Source of the DNA: Thermomonospora catenispora
GTDB lineage: Bacteria > Actinomycetota > Actinomycetes > Streptosporangiales > Streptosporangiaceae
Length of the DNA stretch: 49,033 nt
Assembly: GCF_006363815.1 (NCBI RefSeq)
Contig: NZ_RRYT01000031.1
Span: forward strand, 2,479 to 51,511
Reading direction: 5' to 3'
In this document: positions 41,901 to 49,033 of the stretch, in pieces
Layout of the letters: each line of letters opens with the position of its first letter
Numbering within the stretch: the first letter of the stretch is position 1
Notes under the pieces: generated by a model
Seen by the model: the letters and a program-made list of their open reading frames with translations, nothing else
Databases searched by the model: none
What the model was told of the DNA's origin: nothing
Made by a program: the position numbers and the translations under genes

Positions 41901-42515
41901 TCAGCTTCCCGGGTAGATCGTCATGGTCCCGGCGGGGACGCGTTCACCGACTCCGGCCTCCCAGGCGCCGCCGTCGAACCGTTCGAACGACAGGTAGCGC
42001 CCGCCGGGGCCGGCGTAGTCGACGTACTCGACCCGGCCGCCCTCGCCGAGGCCGGTGGTGCCCTCGGTGCGGTACTCGGCGGTGCCGTGCTCCTCGCGCC
42101 GGTACTCCACCCCGTCCAGGGTCAGGGTGGGCTTGTCGGGCTTGAGGTCGCCGACGTCGCGTTCGGTCCACCAGACGACCTCCAGGTCGGGATCCTCCTC
42201 CACGGAGATCCACACCTTGGCGCCCTCGACGGTGTCGGCGTCGAGCAGGTGCTCGCTCCAGGTGTAGCCGCCTTCCCGCAGCCGCAGCGAGCCGCGCACG
42301 AAGTACCGGGTGCCGAGGTATTCGATCAGGTCTCCGGCCTTGATCGCACGGGGGTCGCCGGCGACCTCGCCGACCGAGGCGAACGGGTCGACGGGCCGTG
42401 CGGGCTGCGATTGCTCCTGTTGCGGCCGCTCCCCGGTGCGGCGGACCAGGACCGCGATGAGAACGACCAGGGCGATCAGGATCAAGACCAGCAGCACGAC
42501 CACGGCTGCCTGCAT
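41901..42515 (-). CDS. DUF4178 domain protein, membrane-anchored
   Basis: 204 residues. An N-terminal helix (AAVVVLLVLILIALVVLIAVLV) anchors a cytosolic DUF4178 domain: IKAGDLIEYLGTRYFVRGSL, GGYTWSEHLLDADTVEG, VWISVEEDPDLEVVWWTE and YEGTTG-like YRTEGTTGLGEGG. Promoter-proximal gene of the operon leading to the spermidine-synthase-like enzyme. The start is ATG 42515 after GGAGGTGG. Function unknown. Confidence 0.85.
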   Translation of the reverse strand: MQAAVVVLLVLILIALVVLIAVLVRRTGERPQQEQSQPARPVDPFASVGEVAGDPRAIKAGDLIEYLGTRYFVRGSLRLREGGYTWSEHLLDADTVEGAKVWISVEEDPDLEVVWWTERDVGDLKPDKPTLTLDGVEYRREEHGTAEYRTEGTTGLGEGGRVEYVDYAGPGGRYLSFERFDGGAWEAGVGERVPAGTMTIYPGS

Positions 42516-42633
42516 GCCCCACCTCCACCGACGGATTCGGGCCGTTACCCGGCGTGCCGGATCCTACCGATCATGCACGCATCGGACGCAACGCGCATCT
42601 GACGCCGGGTGGGGCGATCCGGTTCCCGGAGGG

Positions 42634-43725
42634 TTACAGGCGGGAGACCGCGGCGTCGATCCGTTCGTCGGTGGCGGTGAAGGCGACCCGGACGTGCCGC
42701 GCCCCGGCCGTGCCGTAGAACTCTCCGGGGGCGACGCAGATGCCCAGCTCGGCCAGGTGGGCGACGGTGTCCCAGCAGGGCTCGTCGCGGGTGGCCCACA
42801 GGTACAGCGACGCCTCGGAGTGGTCGATGCGGAAGCCGTGCGCCGTCAGCGCCTCCCGCAGCGCCGCCCGCCGCCTGGCGTAGCGGGCCTTCTGCTCCTC
42901 CACGTGGGCGTCGTCGCCGTACGCGGCGATCATCGCGGCCTGCACCGGCGCGGGGACCATCATCCCCGCGTGCTTGCGGACCTCCAGCAGCCGCTTGACC
43001 ACGGCGGGGTCGCCGGTGACGAAGCCAGCCCGGTAGCCGGCCAGGTTGGACCGCTTGGACAGCGAGTGCACCGCCAGCAGCCCTTCGTGGGAGCCGCCGC
43101 ACACGTCCGGGTGCAGCACCGACACCGGCTGCTTGGCGGGGTCGTCCTCCCAGGCCAGCTCGATGTAGCACTCGTCGCTGACCACCAGCGCGCCGCGTTC
43201 GCGGGCCCAGGAGACCACCTTGCGCAGATGCTCGGCGGGCAGCACCCGGCCGGTGGGGTTGGAGGGCGAGTTCACCCAGATGATCGCGGGGTTGACCGGG
43301 CCCAGGGTCAGCAGCCCGTCGGCGGCGACCGGCTCGGCCCCCGCCAGCCGGGCGCCCACGTCGTAGGTCGGGTAGGCCAGCGTCGGGAACACCACCCGGT
43401 CGCCCGGTCCGACGCCCAGCAGCGTCGGCAGCCAGGCCACCAGCTCCTTGGTGCCGATCACCGGCAGCACCGCGGCCGGGTCGGCGCCCGCCACGCCGAG
43501 CCGGCGGCGCAGCCATCCGGCGATCGCCTCGCGCAGCGCGGGCGTGCCGTAGGTCTGCGGATAGCCCGGTGCGTCCGCCGCCTCGGCCAGCGCCCGCCGG
43601 ATCGGCTCGGGCGTCGGGTCGACGGGCGTGCCGACCGACAGGTCCACCAGCCCGCCGGGATGCTCGGCCGCCCGCCGCTTGTAGGGGGCCAGCCGGTCCC
43701 AGGGGAAGTCGGGGAGCGTACGCAC
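42634..43725 (-). CDS. dapC: Succinyldiaminopimelate aminotransferase DapC
   Basis: 363-residue fold-type I PLP aminotransferase. VNSPSNPTGRVLP carries the conserved Asn-Pro, VVSDECYIEL the PLP Asp, and HSLSKRSNLAGYR the Schiff-base lysine (K224). It uses glutamate to aminate N-succinyl-2-amino-6-ketopimelate in lysine synthesis. Adjacency to fdxC is the arrangement of M. tuberculosis Rv1177-Rv1178. The start is GTG 43725, 7 bases after AGGAG; an in-frame start 11 codons upstream gives only a basic extension. Confidence 0.92.
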   Translation of the reverse strand: MRTLPDFPWDRLAPYKRRAAEHPGGLVDLSVGTPVDPTPEPIRRALAEAADAPGYPQTYGTPALREAIAGWLRRRLGVAGADPAAVLPVIGTKELVAWLPTLLGVGPGDRVVFPTLAYPTYDVGARLAGAEPVAADGLLTLGPVNPAIIWVNSPSNPTGRVLPAEHLRKVVSWARERGALVVSDECYIELAWEDDPAKQPVSVLHPDVCGGSHEGLLAVHSLSKRSNLAGYRAGFVTGDPAVVKRLLEVRKHAGMMVPAPVQAAMIAAYGDDAHVEEQKARYARRRAALREALTAHGFRIDHSEASLYLWATRDEPCWDTVAHLAELGICVAPGEFYGTAGARHVRVAFTATDERIDAAVSRL

Positions 43726-43777
43726 CGCTTTTCTCCTCGTTCGTCGTCGGCCCGGCACGGCGCCGGCCCGCCACGTC

Positions 43778-43811
43778 TCAGGCCGTGGCCCCGAGCGAGG
43801 CCACGGCCTGA
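43778..43811 (-). terminator. Hairpin between fdxC and dapC
   Basis: A 13-bp stem (43778-43790 with 43799-43811) and 8-base loop lies 117 bases beyond the fdxC stop and 53 bases before the dapC start. It may terminate fdxC or attenuate read-through into dapC. The rest of the 202-base gap shows no gene. Confidence 0.65.
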
Positions 43812-43927
43812 CAGTCGCATGTCAGCGTGCGCGGGCGCTCTCCCGCCGTGCCGCGACGGGAGCCGATCACCTGCGGGGCCGTCCCCCCGCTCCGGTCACG
43901 CCTCGGGGAACGTTCCCGGGCCGCCGG

Positions 43928-44254
43928 TCACTCGTCGGTGTTCTGCGGAGGAAGGGCCGCCACGTAGGGGTGGTCCTTGTCGATCTTGCCCACCTTGGAG
44001 GCGCCGCCGGGCGAACCCAGGTCGTCGAAGAACTCCACGTTGACCTTGTAAAATTCCTTCCACTGCTCCGGCACGTCGTCCTCGTAGTAGATGGCCTCGA
44101 CCGGGCAGACGGGCTCGCACGCACCGCAGTCGACGCACTCGTCCGGGTGGATGTAGAGCTGACGCTTGCCCTCATAGATGCAGTCGACCGGGCATTCCTC
44201 GATGCACGCCTTGTCGAGCACGTCTACACAGGGCTGCGCAATGACGTAGGTCAC
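43928..44254 (-). CDS. fdxC: Seven-iron ferredoxin FdxC
   Basis: 108 residues. Cysteines at 9, 17, 21, 25, 40, 43, 46 and 50 (CVDVLDKAC, EECPVDC, CVDCGACEPVCP) fit a [3Fe-4S][4Fe-4S] ferredoxin, and the C-terminal tail (VEFFDDLGSPGGASKVG) is typical of the actinobacterial FdxC class. It passes electrons to cytochromes P450 or other oxidoreductases. The start is GTG 44254, 7 bases after GGAG. Confidence 0.93.
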   Translation of the reverse strand: MTYVIAQPCVDVLDKACIEECPVDCIYEGKRQLYIHPDECVDCGACEPVCPVEAIYYEDDVPEQWKEFYKVNVEFFDDLGSPGGASKVGKIDKDHPYVAALPPQNTDE

Positions 44255-44366
44255 GTCGTGACTCCTCTCGGGTTCTTCCGGCCCCGCCGTGCGCCACGGC
44301 TCACCGCACGCTCGCACCCCTAGTATTGCGGGAACGGGACACTTCATTCGACAGGGGGTCCGACTG

Positions 44367-44606
44367 ATGTCCGCCCACTTCGCCGCCCGCTTGGTGGTCT
44401 CCGTCTCGGCGGAGGACGTGGGGCGGCGGGTGTCGCTGCGGAGCCGTCTGCCCGACGGGCGGTTCAGCGATGTGGTGGGCGTTCTGGAGTCGTGGGGGGA
44501 GGAGGTGCTGACCGTCCGCCGCCGCAACGGCGAGCTGGTCGAACTCCCCCGCGACCACATCGTCGCCGGCAAGGTCGTGCCCGCCGCTCCGCCCCGCCGC
44601 CGCTGA
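44367..44606 (+). CDS. Stand-alone N-terminal domain of an Rv0428c-type GNAT protein
   Basis: 79 residues: SAHFAARLVVSVSAEDVGRR, VGVLESWGEEVLTVRRRNGE and HIVAGKVVPAAPPRRR. This small beta-barrel segment is what I recall at the N-terminus of Rv0428c/cg3035-type GNAT acetyltransferases, but the frame ends just where the acetyltransferase domain would begin and no such domain follows. It may act alone, or the catalytic part may have been lost or moved. The start is ATG 44367 after AGGGGG. Confidence 0.65.
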   Translation: MSAHFAARLVVSVSAEDVGRRVSLRSRLPDGRFSDVVGVLESWGEEVLTVRRRNGELVELPRDHIVAGKVVPAAPPRRR

Positions 44607-44672
44607 TCTCCGGCCGCTCCGGCGGCACGCCCGCCGAAAGGGCGGCCTCATCGGGGCGGGAACGACCGGCGC

Positions 44673-45236
44673 CTACTCCCCGCTCCCGTCCCCGCCTCCG
44701 TCTCCGTCGGCTCCGTCCTCGTCCCTCTCGTCCGGGCCGCGTCGGCGCATCGGGGCGACCGGCCCCTCCGGCTCCAGGTCCTCCTCGGGGTCGGGCCCGT
44801 GCTCTGCGATCCGCCGCTGGAGCAGGTCGAGGATCTCCTCGGTGGTGAGCGTCCCGCTGGAGGGGCGCAGCCGGCCGGGCAGCACGGCCACCCGGTCGTC
44901 GGAGTGCACGACGGCGATGTCCTTCCCCGACCGGTAGGCCGCCACCACCGCCGACCAGGGCACCAGCCGCGTGGCGCGCAGCCCCCGGAACGCCAGCCCG
45001 TCGGGCCGCACCTCGATCCGCATGCGCAGCCAGACGCCGACCGCCAGCGCGGAGACCGCCGTCATCAGGAACGTCAGCCACAGCGTCTGCGGACCGCGGA
45101 CCGCACCCAGCACGGCCAGTCCCACGGCCAGGGCGGTGGAGACGGCCAGCGGTCCTCCGCCGGGGCGGCGCAGCACCAGGGTGCGCGAGGGGTCTTCGGC
45201 GGGCATCGGGTCCTCTTCCACGGGCGATGCGGTCAT
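44673..45236 (-). CDS. PH-like domain membrane protein
   Basis: 187 residues. Two adjacent membrane helices (LAVSTALAVGLAVLGAV and WLTFLMTAVSALAVGVWL) lead into a bacterial PH-like segment (MRIEVRPDGLAFRGLRATRLVPWSAVVAAY; RVAVLPGRLRPSSGTLTTEE) and an acidic Gly-rich tail. Function unknown. The start may be ATG 45236 or ATG 45206, the latter with AGAGGA four bases upstream. Confidence 0.8.
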   Translation of the reverse strand: MTASPVEEDPMPAEDPSRTLVLRRPGGGPLAVSTALAVGLAVLGAVRGPQTLWLTFLMTAVSALAVGVWLRMRIEVRPDGLAFRGLRATRLVPWSAVVAAYRSGKDIAVVHSDDRVAVLPGRLRPSSGTLTTEEILDLLQRRIAEHGPDPEEDLEPEGPVAPMRRRGPDERDEDGADGDGGGDGSGE

Positions 45237-45299
45237 GAAAGGACATGCTCCCGCATCCCGGGCACGGCGGCGGCCGAAGCGCCCGGTCGCATCCGGGCT

Positions 45300-45355
45300 C
45301 CGGGCCGGCGGCCCCCCGCCCCGCCGGGCCGGCGGCCCCCCGCCCCGCCGGGCGG
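45300..45355. repeat. 24-bp tandem repeat able to form two C6-loop hairpins
   Basis: Two exact 24-base copies (45300-45323 and 45324-45347) plus 8 bases of a third. On the plus strand each copy folds as a 7-bp stem around CCCCCCGCC (45305-45311 with 45321-45327; 45329-45335 with 45345-45351). It fills the 185-base gap between the PH-like and deacetylase genes. Confidence 0.8.
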
Positions 45356-45421
45356 AGCGGGCCTCCCCGGAGCCGCCGGGCGTTCCTCGGCCCGCCCGGC
45401 GGGCCCTCGGCCGCCGGATTC

Positions 45422-46240
45422 TCAGGGCTCTTCCGCCCGGCGATGCCGGTAGGGGGCACCGGGCCGCAGCGGCACGCCGCGGAAGAGGTCGGAGACGGTG
45501 ACGAGTTCATAGCCCTTCCGGCGCAGCCGCGTCACCAGTTCGGGGGCCGCCGAGACGGTCGGCCCGTGCACGTCGTGCAGCAGGACGATGTCGCCGGGCC
45601 GGGTGTCGCGGACGATCTCGTCGACCATCCGCTCCCGCCGTCCGGGCCCGCTCGGGCGCCAGTCCATCGGATCCACGCTCCACATCACCTGCGGCAGGCC
45701 CGCCGCCCGGCCGACCCGGGCGTCGGTGACCGCGTACGGGGGCCGGAACACCCTCGGGCGCACCCCCGCCGCCTCGTGCACGGCGTCCTGGGTGCGGTCG
45801 ATCTCCGCCCTGATCGCCTCCTCCGACAGCCCCGGCAGCCGGGCGTGCGACCAGGTGTGGTTGCCGATCTCGTGCCCCTCGGCGACGATCCGCCGCACCA
45901 CCGCCGCGTTCGGCCGCACCTGGCGGCCGACGACGAAGAAGGTGACCCGGGCCCGGGTCGGCCGCAGCAGGTCCAGCAGCCGCTCGGTGTGCCGGCCGGG
46001 CCCGTCGTCGAACGTCAGCGCCACGCATCGGGCGACGGCGCAGTCCACCGCCCGGGAGGGGGCGGCCCGCGTCGGGGCCCTGGTCGTGGGCCGCGCCGAG
46101 GACGGCTGCCGGGTCCGGTCCGCCGCCGCGTGGACGCGATGGCGGTCGTGCCCGCACGCCGACAACGTCGACAGCAGCGCCGTCGACAGCGTCAATCCCA
46201 CCCCGGCGGTCACCGCGATCCCCGTCGTCCTGTTCAGCAC
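45422..46240 (-). CDS. Polysaccharide deacetylase lipoprotein (NodB domain)
   Basis: 272 residues. The signal peptide ends in the lipobox LSAC (Cys29). A Thr/Arg/Pro-rich linker leads to the NodB domain with all five motifs: TFDDGP (catalytic/metal Asp), HTWSH (metal His), RPPYAVTD, a Trp-containing VDPMDW and IVLLHDVH. It would deacetylate peptidoglycan or another surface polysaccharide outside the membrane. The start is GTG 46240, 6 bases after GGGGG. Confidence 0.91.
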   Translation of the reverse strand: MLNRTTGIAVTAGVGLTLSTALLSTLSACGHDRHRVHAAADRTRQPSSARPTTRAPTRAAPSRAVDCAVARCVALTFDDGPGRHTERLLDLLRPTRARVTFFVVGRQVRPNAAVVRRIVAEGHEIGNHTWSHARLPGLSEEAIRAEIDRTQDAVHEAAGVRPRVFRPPYAVTDARVGRAAGLPQVMWSVDPMDWRPSGPGRRERMVDEIVRDTRPGDIVLLHDVHGPTVSAAPELVTRLRRKGYELVTVSDLFRGVPLRPGAPYRHRRAEEP

Positions 46241-46303
46241 GGCTCACCCCCGATGGCTCTCGCGCCACCGTGGTACCCGTACCGACCGGGACGAATCGGC
46301 CGT

Positions 46304-47173
46304 TCAGCGCTGCGGCCAGTCGGGCACCTGGGGCGGCAGGTCGGTGCTGACCCGCATCGGGAACCGCGCCGGGCGCTTCTCCAGGAACGAGGTGACCCCT
46401 TCGGCGGCGTCCGGGGAGGCGCCCATCGCGGCCATCAGCCGCGAGTCGGCCTCGTGGGCGGTCCACGGCGTGGCGGCCGACAGGCCCGACCACATCAGCC
46501 GCCGGATCGCCGCCACCGACACCGCGGAGGTGTTGTCGGCGATCTCCCGGGCCAGCGCATAGGCGGCGGGCAGCAGCTCCTCGGGCGCGTACACCTTGGA
46601 GACCAGCCGCCCCTGGAGGGCCTCCCGGGCGTCGAAGACCCGGCCGGTCGCCACCCATTCCATGGCCTGCGAGATGCCGACCACGCGGGGCAGGAACCAG
46701 CTCGAGGCGGCCTCGGTGACGATGCCGCGCCGGGCGAACACGAACCCGAACTTGGCCTTCTCCGAGGCCAGCCGGATGTCCATCGGCAGCGTCATCGTCA
46801 CCCCGACGCCCACGGCCGCCCCGTTGAACGCGGCGATCACGGGCTTGAGGCAGCGGGCGATGCGCAGCGCCACCGTCCCGCCGCCGTCCCGGGGGGTGCC
46901 GTCCTCCAGCAGGTCGTCGCCGGCGAACATGTCCCGCTGCTTGTCCTTGTTGAAGGTGTCGCCCCCAGCCTCCAGGTCGGCGCCAGCGCAGAACGCCCGC
47001 CCCGCCCCGGTCACCACGACCGCCCGCACCTCGTCGTCGGCGTCGATCCGGTCGAACACCTCGAGCAGCTCGTTGCGCATGGTGAACGTGTAGGCGTTCA
47101 GCCGGTCGGGCCGGTTGAGGGTCACCGTGGCGATCCGGTCCTTCACCTGGTAGTCGATCTGGGTGTACGTCAC
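46304..47173 (-). CDS. Enoyl-CoA hydratase/isomerase (crotonase) family protein
   Basis: 289 residues. The oxyanion-hole motifs are AFCAGADLEAGG and NGAAVGVGVTMTLPMDIRLAS; FGFVFARRGIVTEAASSWFLP supplies the conserved glutamate of the second catalytic position. It would hydrate or isomerise an enoyl-CoA in fatty-acid or branched-chain degradation. The insert after the first motif (DTFNKDKQRDMFAGDDLLED) is longer than in short crotonases. The start is GTG 47173, 6 bases after GAGGAGG. TAGAAT (47212-47217, complementary strand) may be its -10 box. Confidence 0.9.
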   Translation of the reverse strand: MTYTQIDYQVKDRIATVTLNRPDRLNAYTFTMRNELLEVFDRIDADDEVRAVVVTGAGRAFCAGADLEAGGDTFNKDKQRDMFAGDDLLEDGTPRDGGGTVALRIARCLKPVIAAFNGAAVGVGVTMTLPMDIRLASEKAKFGFVFARRGIVTEAASSWFLPRVVGISQAMEWVATGRVFDAREALQGRLVSKVYAPEELLPAAYALAREIADNTSAVSVAAIRRLMWSGLSAATPWTAHEADSRLMAAMGASPDAAEGVTSFLEKRPARFPMRVSTDLPPQVPDWPQR

Positions 47174-47253
47174 CGTGGCCCTCCTCGTGTCGCCGACGTC
47201 GCTCGAACGCGATTCTAGGATTACGTTCAAACGGCGGCCGGGCGGCCCGCGCG

Positions 47254-47652
47254 TCAGCTGCGGGCGGCGGGGAACAGCCGGACGGCCAGGTCCAGCCGCC
47301 ACTGATCGAGCGTCCCACCGAAGTCCTCGGGCGGGACGGGGGCCAGGTGCTCGCCGTCGCGCCGCAGGCCGACGACCGTCTCGCTCCACCCGGTGGACCG
47401 TTCCCCCACCACGTCTCGCAGATCCCCGGGGGTGAACGCGAGGGTCGAGGGCACCTCACCGCCGGAGCGGACGGCGGCGGCCAGCCGGACGGCCAGCACC
47501 GCGAGGATCCGCGCCCACGCCCGGCCGAGATACGGGGGCAGACCGGTGACGGCGATCTCCGGCAGGCCGCGCGCCGACAGACCCGAGGTGCGGAGCGTCA
47601 GCCCGGCGGGCTCCTCCCGGCCGGTGATGGACACTGCGCCGTTCGTCCCCAT
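47254..47652 (-). CDS. Hypothetical protein
   Basis: 132 residues with no recognised domain: LPEIAVTGLPPYLGRAWARILAVLAVRLA suggests a helical core, followed by STLAFTPGDLRDVVGERSTGW and EDFGGTLDQWRLDLAVRLFP. No signal peptide or membrane helix is convincing. The start is ATG 47652 with TACGGT (47659-47664, complementary strand) 6 bases upstream, the leaderless pattern. It diverges from the methyltransferase gene. Confidence 0.65.
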   Translation of the reverse strand: MGTNGAVSITGREEPAGLTLRTSGLSARGLPEIAVTGLPPYLGRAWARILAVLAVRLAAAVRSGGEVPSTLAFTPGDLRDVVGERSTGWSETVVGLRRDGEHLAPVPPEDFGGTLDQWRLDLAVRLFPAARS

Positions 47653-47809
47653 GCCGGCACCGTACCGAGGCCGGCCCGAGGCCCCCCCGACCGGGTGGAG
47701 GCGACCGAACGTTCCCGTCCGGAAGCCCGGCGTAACGTCTGCGGCGGAGTGATGCATACCCTGCGGCAACCGCCGGTCGAACGGCTTTCCGGTCGGCTAA
47801 GTTACGAGC

Positions 47810-49033
47810 GTGAACTGGGCCGTTGCGACGTACGACTCCGCCTTCGGATACGTCTCCGCGCACGGCGCTCCGCTGGTCGACCTGCTCGATCCGCAGCCGG
47901 ACGAGCGCATCATCGACCTCGGCTGCGGCACCGGGACGCTCGCGGCCGCCATCGCCGAGCGCGGCGCCACGGTGCTGGGCATCGACGGGTCGCCGGAGAT
48001 GATCGCGCAGGCGTCGGCCACCTATCCCGACCTGAACTTCGCGGTCGGTGACGCCCACACCTTCACCACCAGCGAGCCGTACGACGCGGTGGCCTCCAAC
48101 GCCGCGCTGCACTGGATGACCCGCGACCCGGACGCGGTGCTCAAGGCCGTGCACGCCGCGTTGCGTCCCGGCGGCCGGTTCGTCGCCGAGATGGGCGGGG
48201 CCGGCAACTGCGCCGAGCTGATCGCCGCGATGCAGACCGCCTGGCGGATCTTCGGTCTGGACGAGCCCGAACTGCCCTGGTACTTCCCCACACCGGCCGA
48301 GTACGCCACCCGGCTGGAGAAGGCCGGGTTCACCGTCCGGCTGCTGGAGTACTTCGACCGGCCCACCCGGATGACCGAGGGCCCCAACGGCGCCGCCGAC
48401 TGGGTCCGGGTGTTCGCCGCCAGCGCGCTCAAAGAGGTCCCGCCGGACATCGTCGAGCCCCTGCTCGCCCGCATCAACGAGCTGGCCGCCCCGGCCCTGC
48501 GCCGCGAGTCCGGCTGGGTCGCCGACTACGTCCGCCTCCGCTTCGCGGCCGTGCGCAAGCCCGACAGCAACGCCCCCAAACCGGAGGGCCCCAGCGCCCA
48601 CGGCCACGGCGCCCACCGGGGCGGCGCCCCGGCGGAGGGCCCGGTCACCATCCGCACCCGACCCGCGGCGCCCGGCCAGGAGCCCGGCGCCCCGCCTCCC
48701 CCGGCGCAGGCGCACGGCGCGCCCCCGCAGCAGGGCCCGCAGGGCTCTCCGGCACCGGGTCCCGCCGCCCCCGGCGGACACCCGGGCGGTCCGGGAGGCG
48801 CCTCCCACGCCCAGCCGCAGGGGACGCCCGGGGCGTCGGCCGCTCACCCGCCCGGCCCGCACGGCATGTCCGCCGCGCCCCGACCTCCGGCCGGGACCGC
48901 GCCGTCCCCGCACGCCCAGCCGCAGGGCGCTCCCCCGGGCACCGGTCATCAGCAGGCCGCCCCCGCGGGCGCGCCCGCCGCATACCCCCACGGGGCTCCC
49001 GCCGCCGGGGGGCAGCCGTCCGCGGGCCCCCCG
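47810..49033 (+). CDS. Class I SAM-dependent methyltransferase with long disordered tail, cut by window edge
   Basis: The first 408 residues of an open frame that runs off the window. Residues 1-245 are a trans-aconitate/malonyl-CoA-type methyltransferase: IIDLGCGTGTLAAAIAERG (SAM motif I), VLGIDGSPEMI, VASNAALHWM and LRPGGRFVAEMGG. From about 250 the sequence becomes Pro/Gly/Ala/His/Gln-rich, with the repeated HAQPQG(A/T)P, and continues to the edge. The start is GTG 47810; TAAGTT (47798-47803) lies 6 bases upstream without a ribosome-binding site, fitting leaderless transcription. Substrate unknown. Confidence 0.88.
   Translation, partial: MNWAVATYDSAFGYVSAHGAPLVDLLDPQPDERIIDLGCGTGTLAAAIAERGATVLGIDGSPEMIAQASATYPDLNFAVGDAHTFTTSEPYDAVASNAALHWMTRDPDAVLKAVHAALRPGGRFVAEMGGAGNCAELIAAMQTAWRIFGLDEPELPWYFPTPAEYATRLEKAGFTVRLLEYFDRPTRMTEGPNGAADWVRVFAASALKEVPPDIVEPLLARINELAAPALRRESGWVADYVRLRFAAVRKPDSNAPKPEGPSAHGHGAHRGGAPAEGPVTIRTRPAAPGQEPGAPPPPAQAHGAPPQQGPQGSPAPGPAAPGGHPGGPGGASHAQPQGTPGASAAHPPGPHGMSAAPRPPAGTAPSPHAQPQGAPPGTGHQQAAPAGAPAAYPHGAPAAGGQPSAGPP

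Overview
The window is about 49 kb of very GC-rich DNA (roughly 72-73 % by eye). Coding is dense on both strands, GTG starts are frequent and many stops and starts overlap (ATGA, GTGA, TGATG). Gene content and order point to an actinobacterium, most likely Streptosporangiales/Thermomonosporaceae (Thermomonospora/Actinomadura-like); that placement is inference. No tRNA, rRNA, CRISPR array, insertion sequence or prophage was seen. Two genes are cut by the window ends: a Ser/Thr kinase on the left and a methyltransferase on the right.

Layout. 1-9.0 kb: kinase fragment, DEAD-box helicase with an apparent CTG start, glycerophosphodiesterase, alpha/beta hydrolase, Fe-S PD-(D/E)XK nuclease, a metallo-beta-lactamase-fold protein with a ruined metal site, a DUF6758 protein, and a Nudix-pnuC-nadR NAD-salvage run. 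9.1-14 kb: CPBP protease, CoA-ester lyase, class B penicillin-binding protein, a small unknown. 14-15.6 kb: an ECF41 sigma factor coupled to its carboxymuconolactone-decarboxylase-like partner behind a recognisable ECF41 promoter. 15.7-18 kb: a channel-less MgtE-like protein coupled to a DUF1003 protein, and a MarR regulator. 18-25 kb: the envelope-stress locus mrp, tatB, htrA, rseB-like, anti-sigma, sigE, O-methyltransferase, with an ECF-type promoter in front of sigE. 25-32 kb: pepA, DUF3117, tag, SRPBCC, DivIVA-like, a shortened FolP-like protein, two LOG-family proteins and dapE. 31.8-33.9 kb: an AT-richer island with a lipoprotein and decayed small genes. 34-37.8 kb: an E. coli-type dapD, a membrane-anchored lysozyme-like protein, a long-chain-type acyl-CoA dehydrogenase and a MerR regulator. 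37.9-42.5 kb: a tightly overlapping operon of DUF4178, DUF2617, DUF4247, a two-TM protein and DUF350, followed by a membrane-embedded spermidine-synthase-like enzyme. This is the best candidate here for an undercharacterised system. 42.6-49 kb: dapC, fdxC, a stand-alone GNAT N-domain, a PH-like protein, a polysaccharide deacetylase lipoprotein, an enoyl-CoA hydratase, a small unknown and the partial methyltransferase.

How genes work together. dapC, dapD and dapE are three steps of succinylase-route lysine/diaminopimelate synthesis scattered over 13 kb. sigE/anti-sigma/RseB/HtrA/TatB form an envelope-stress circuit. PnuC imports nicotinamide riboside for the NadR-like kinase/adenylyltransferase. 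About a dozen genes carry a TANNNT hexamer 6-8 nt before the start codon and no ribosome-binding site, so leaderless transcription seems common. All functional calls come from reading motifs; no database search was run.
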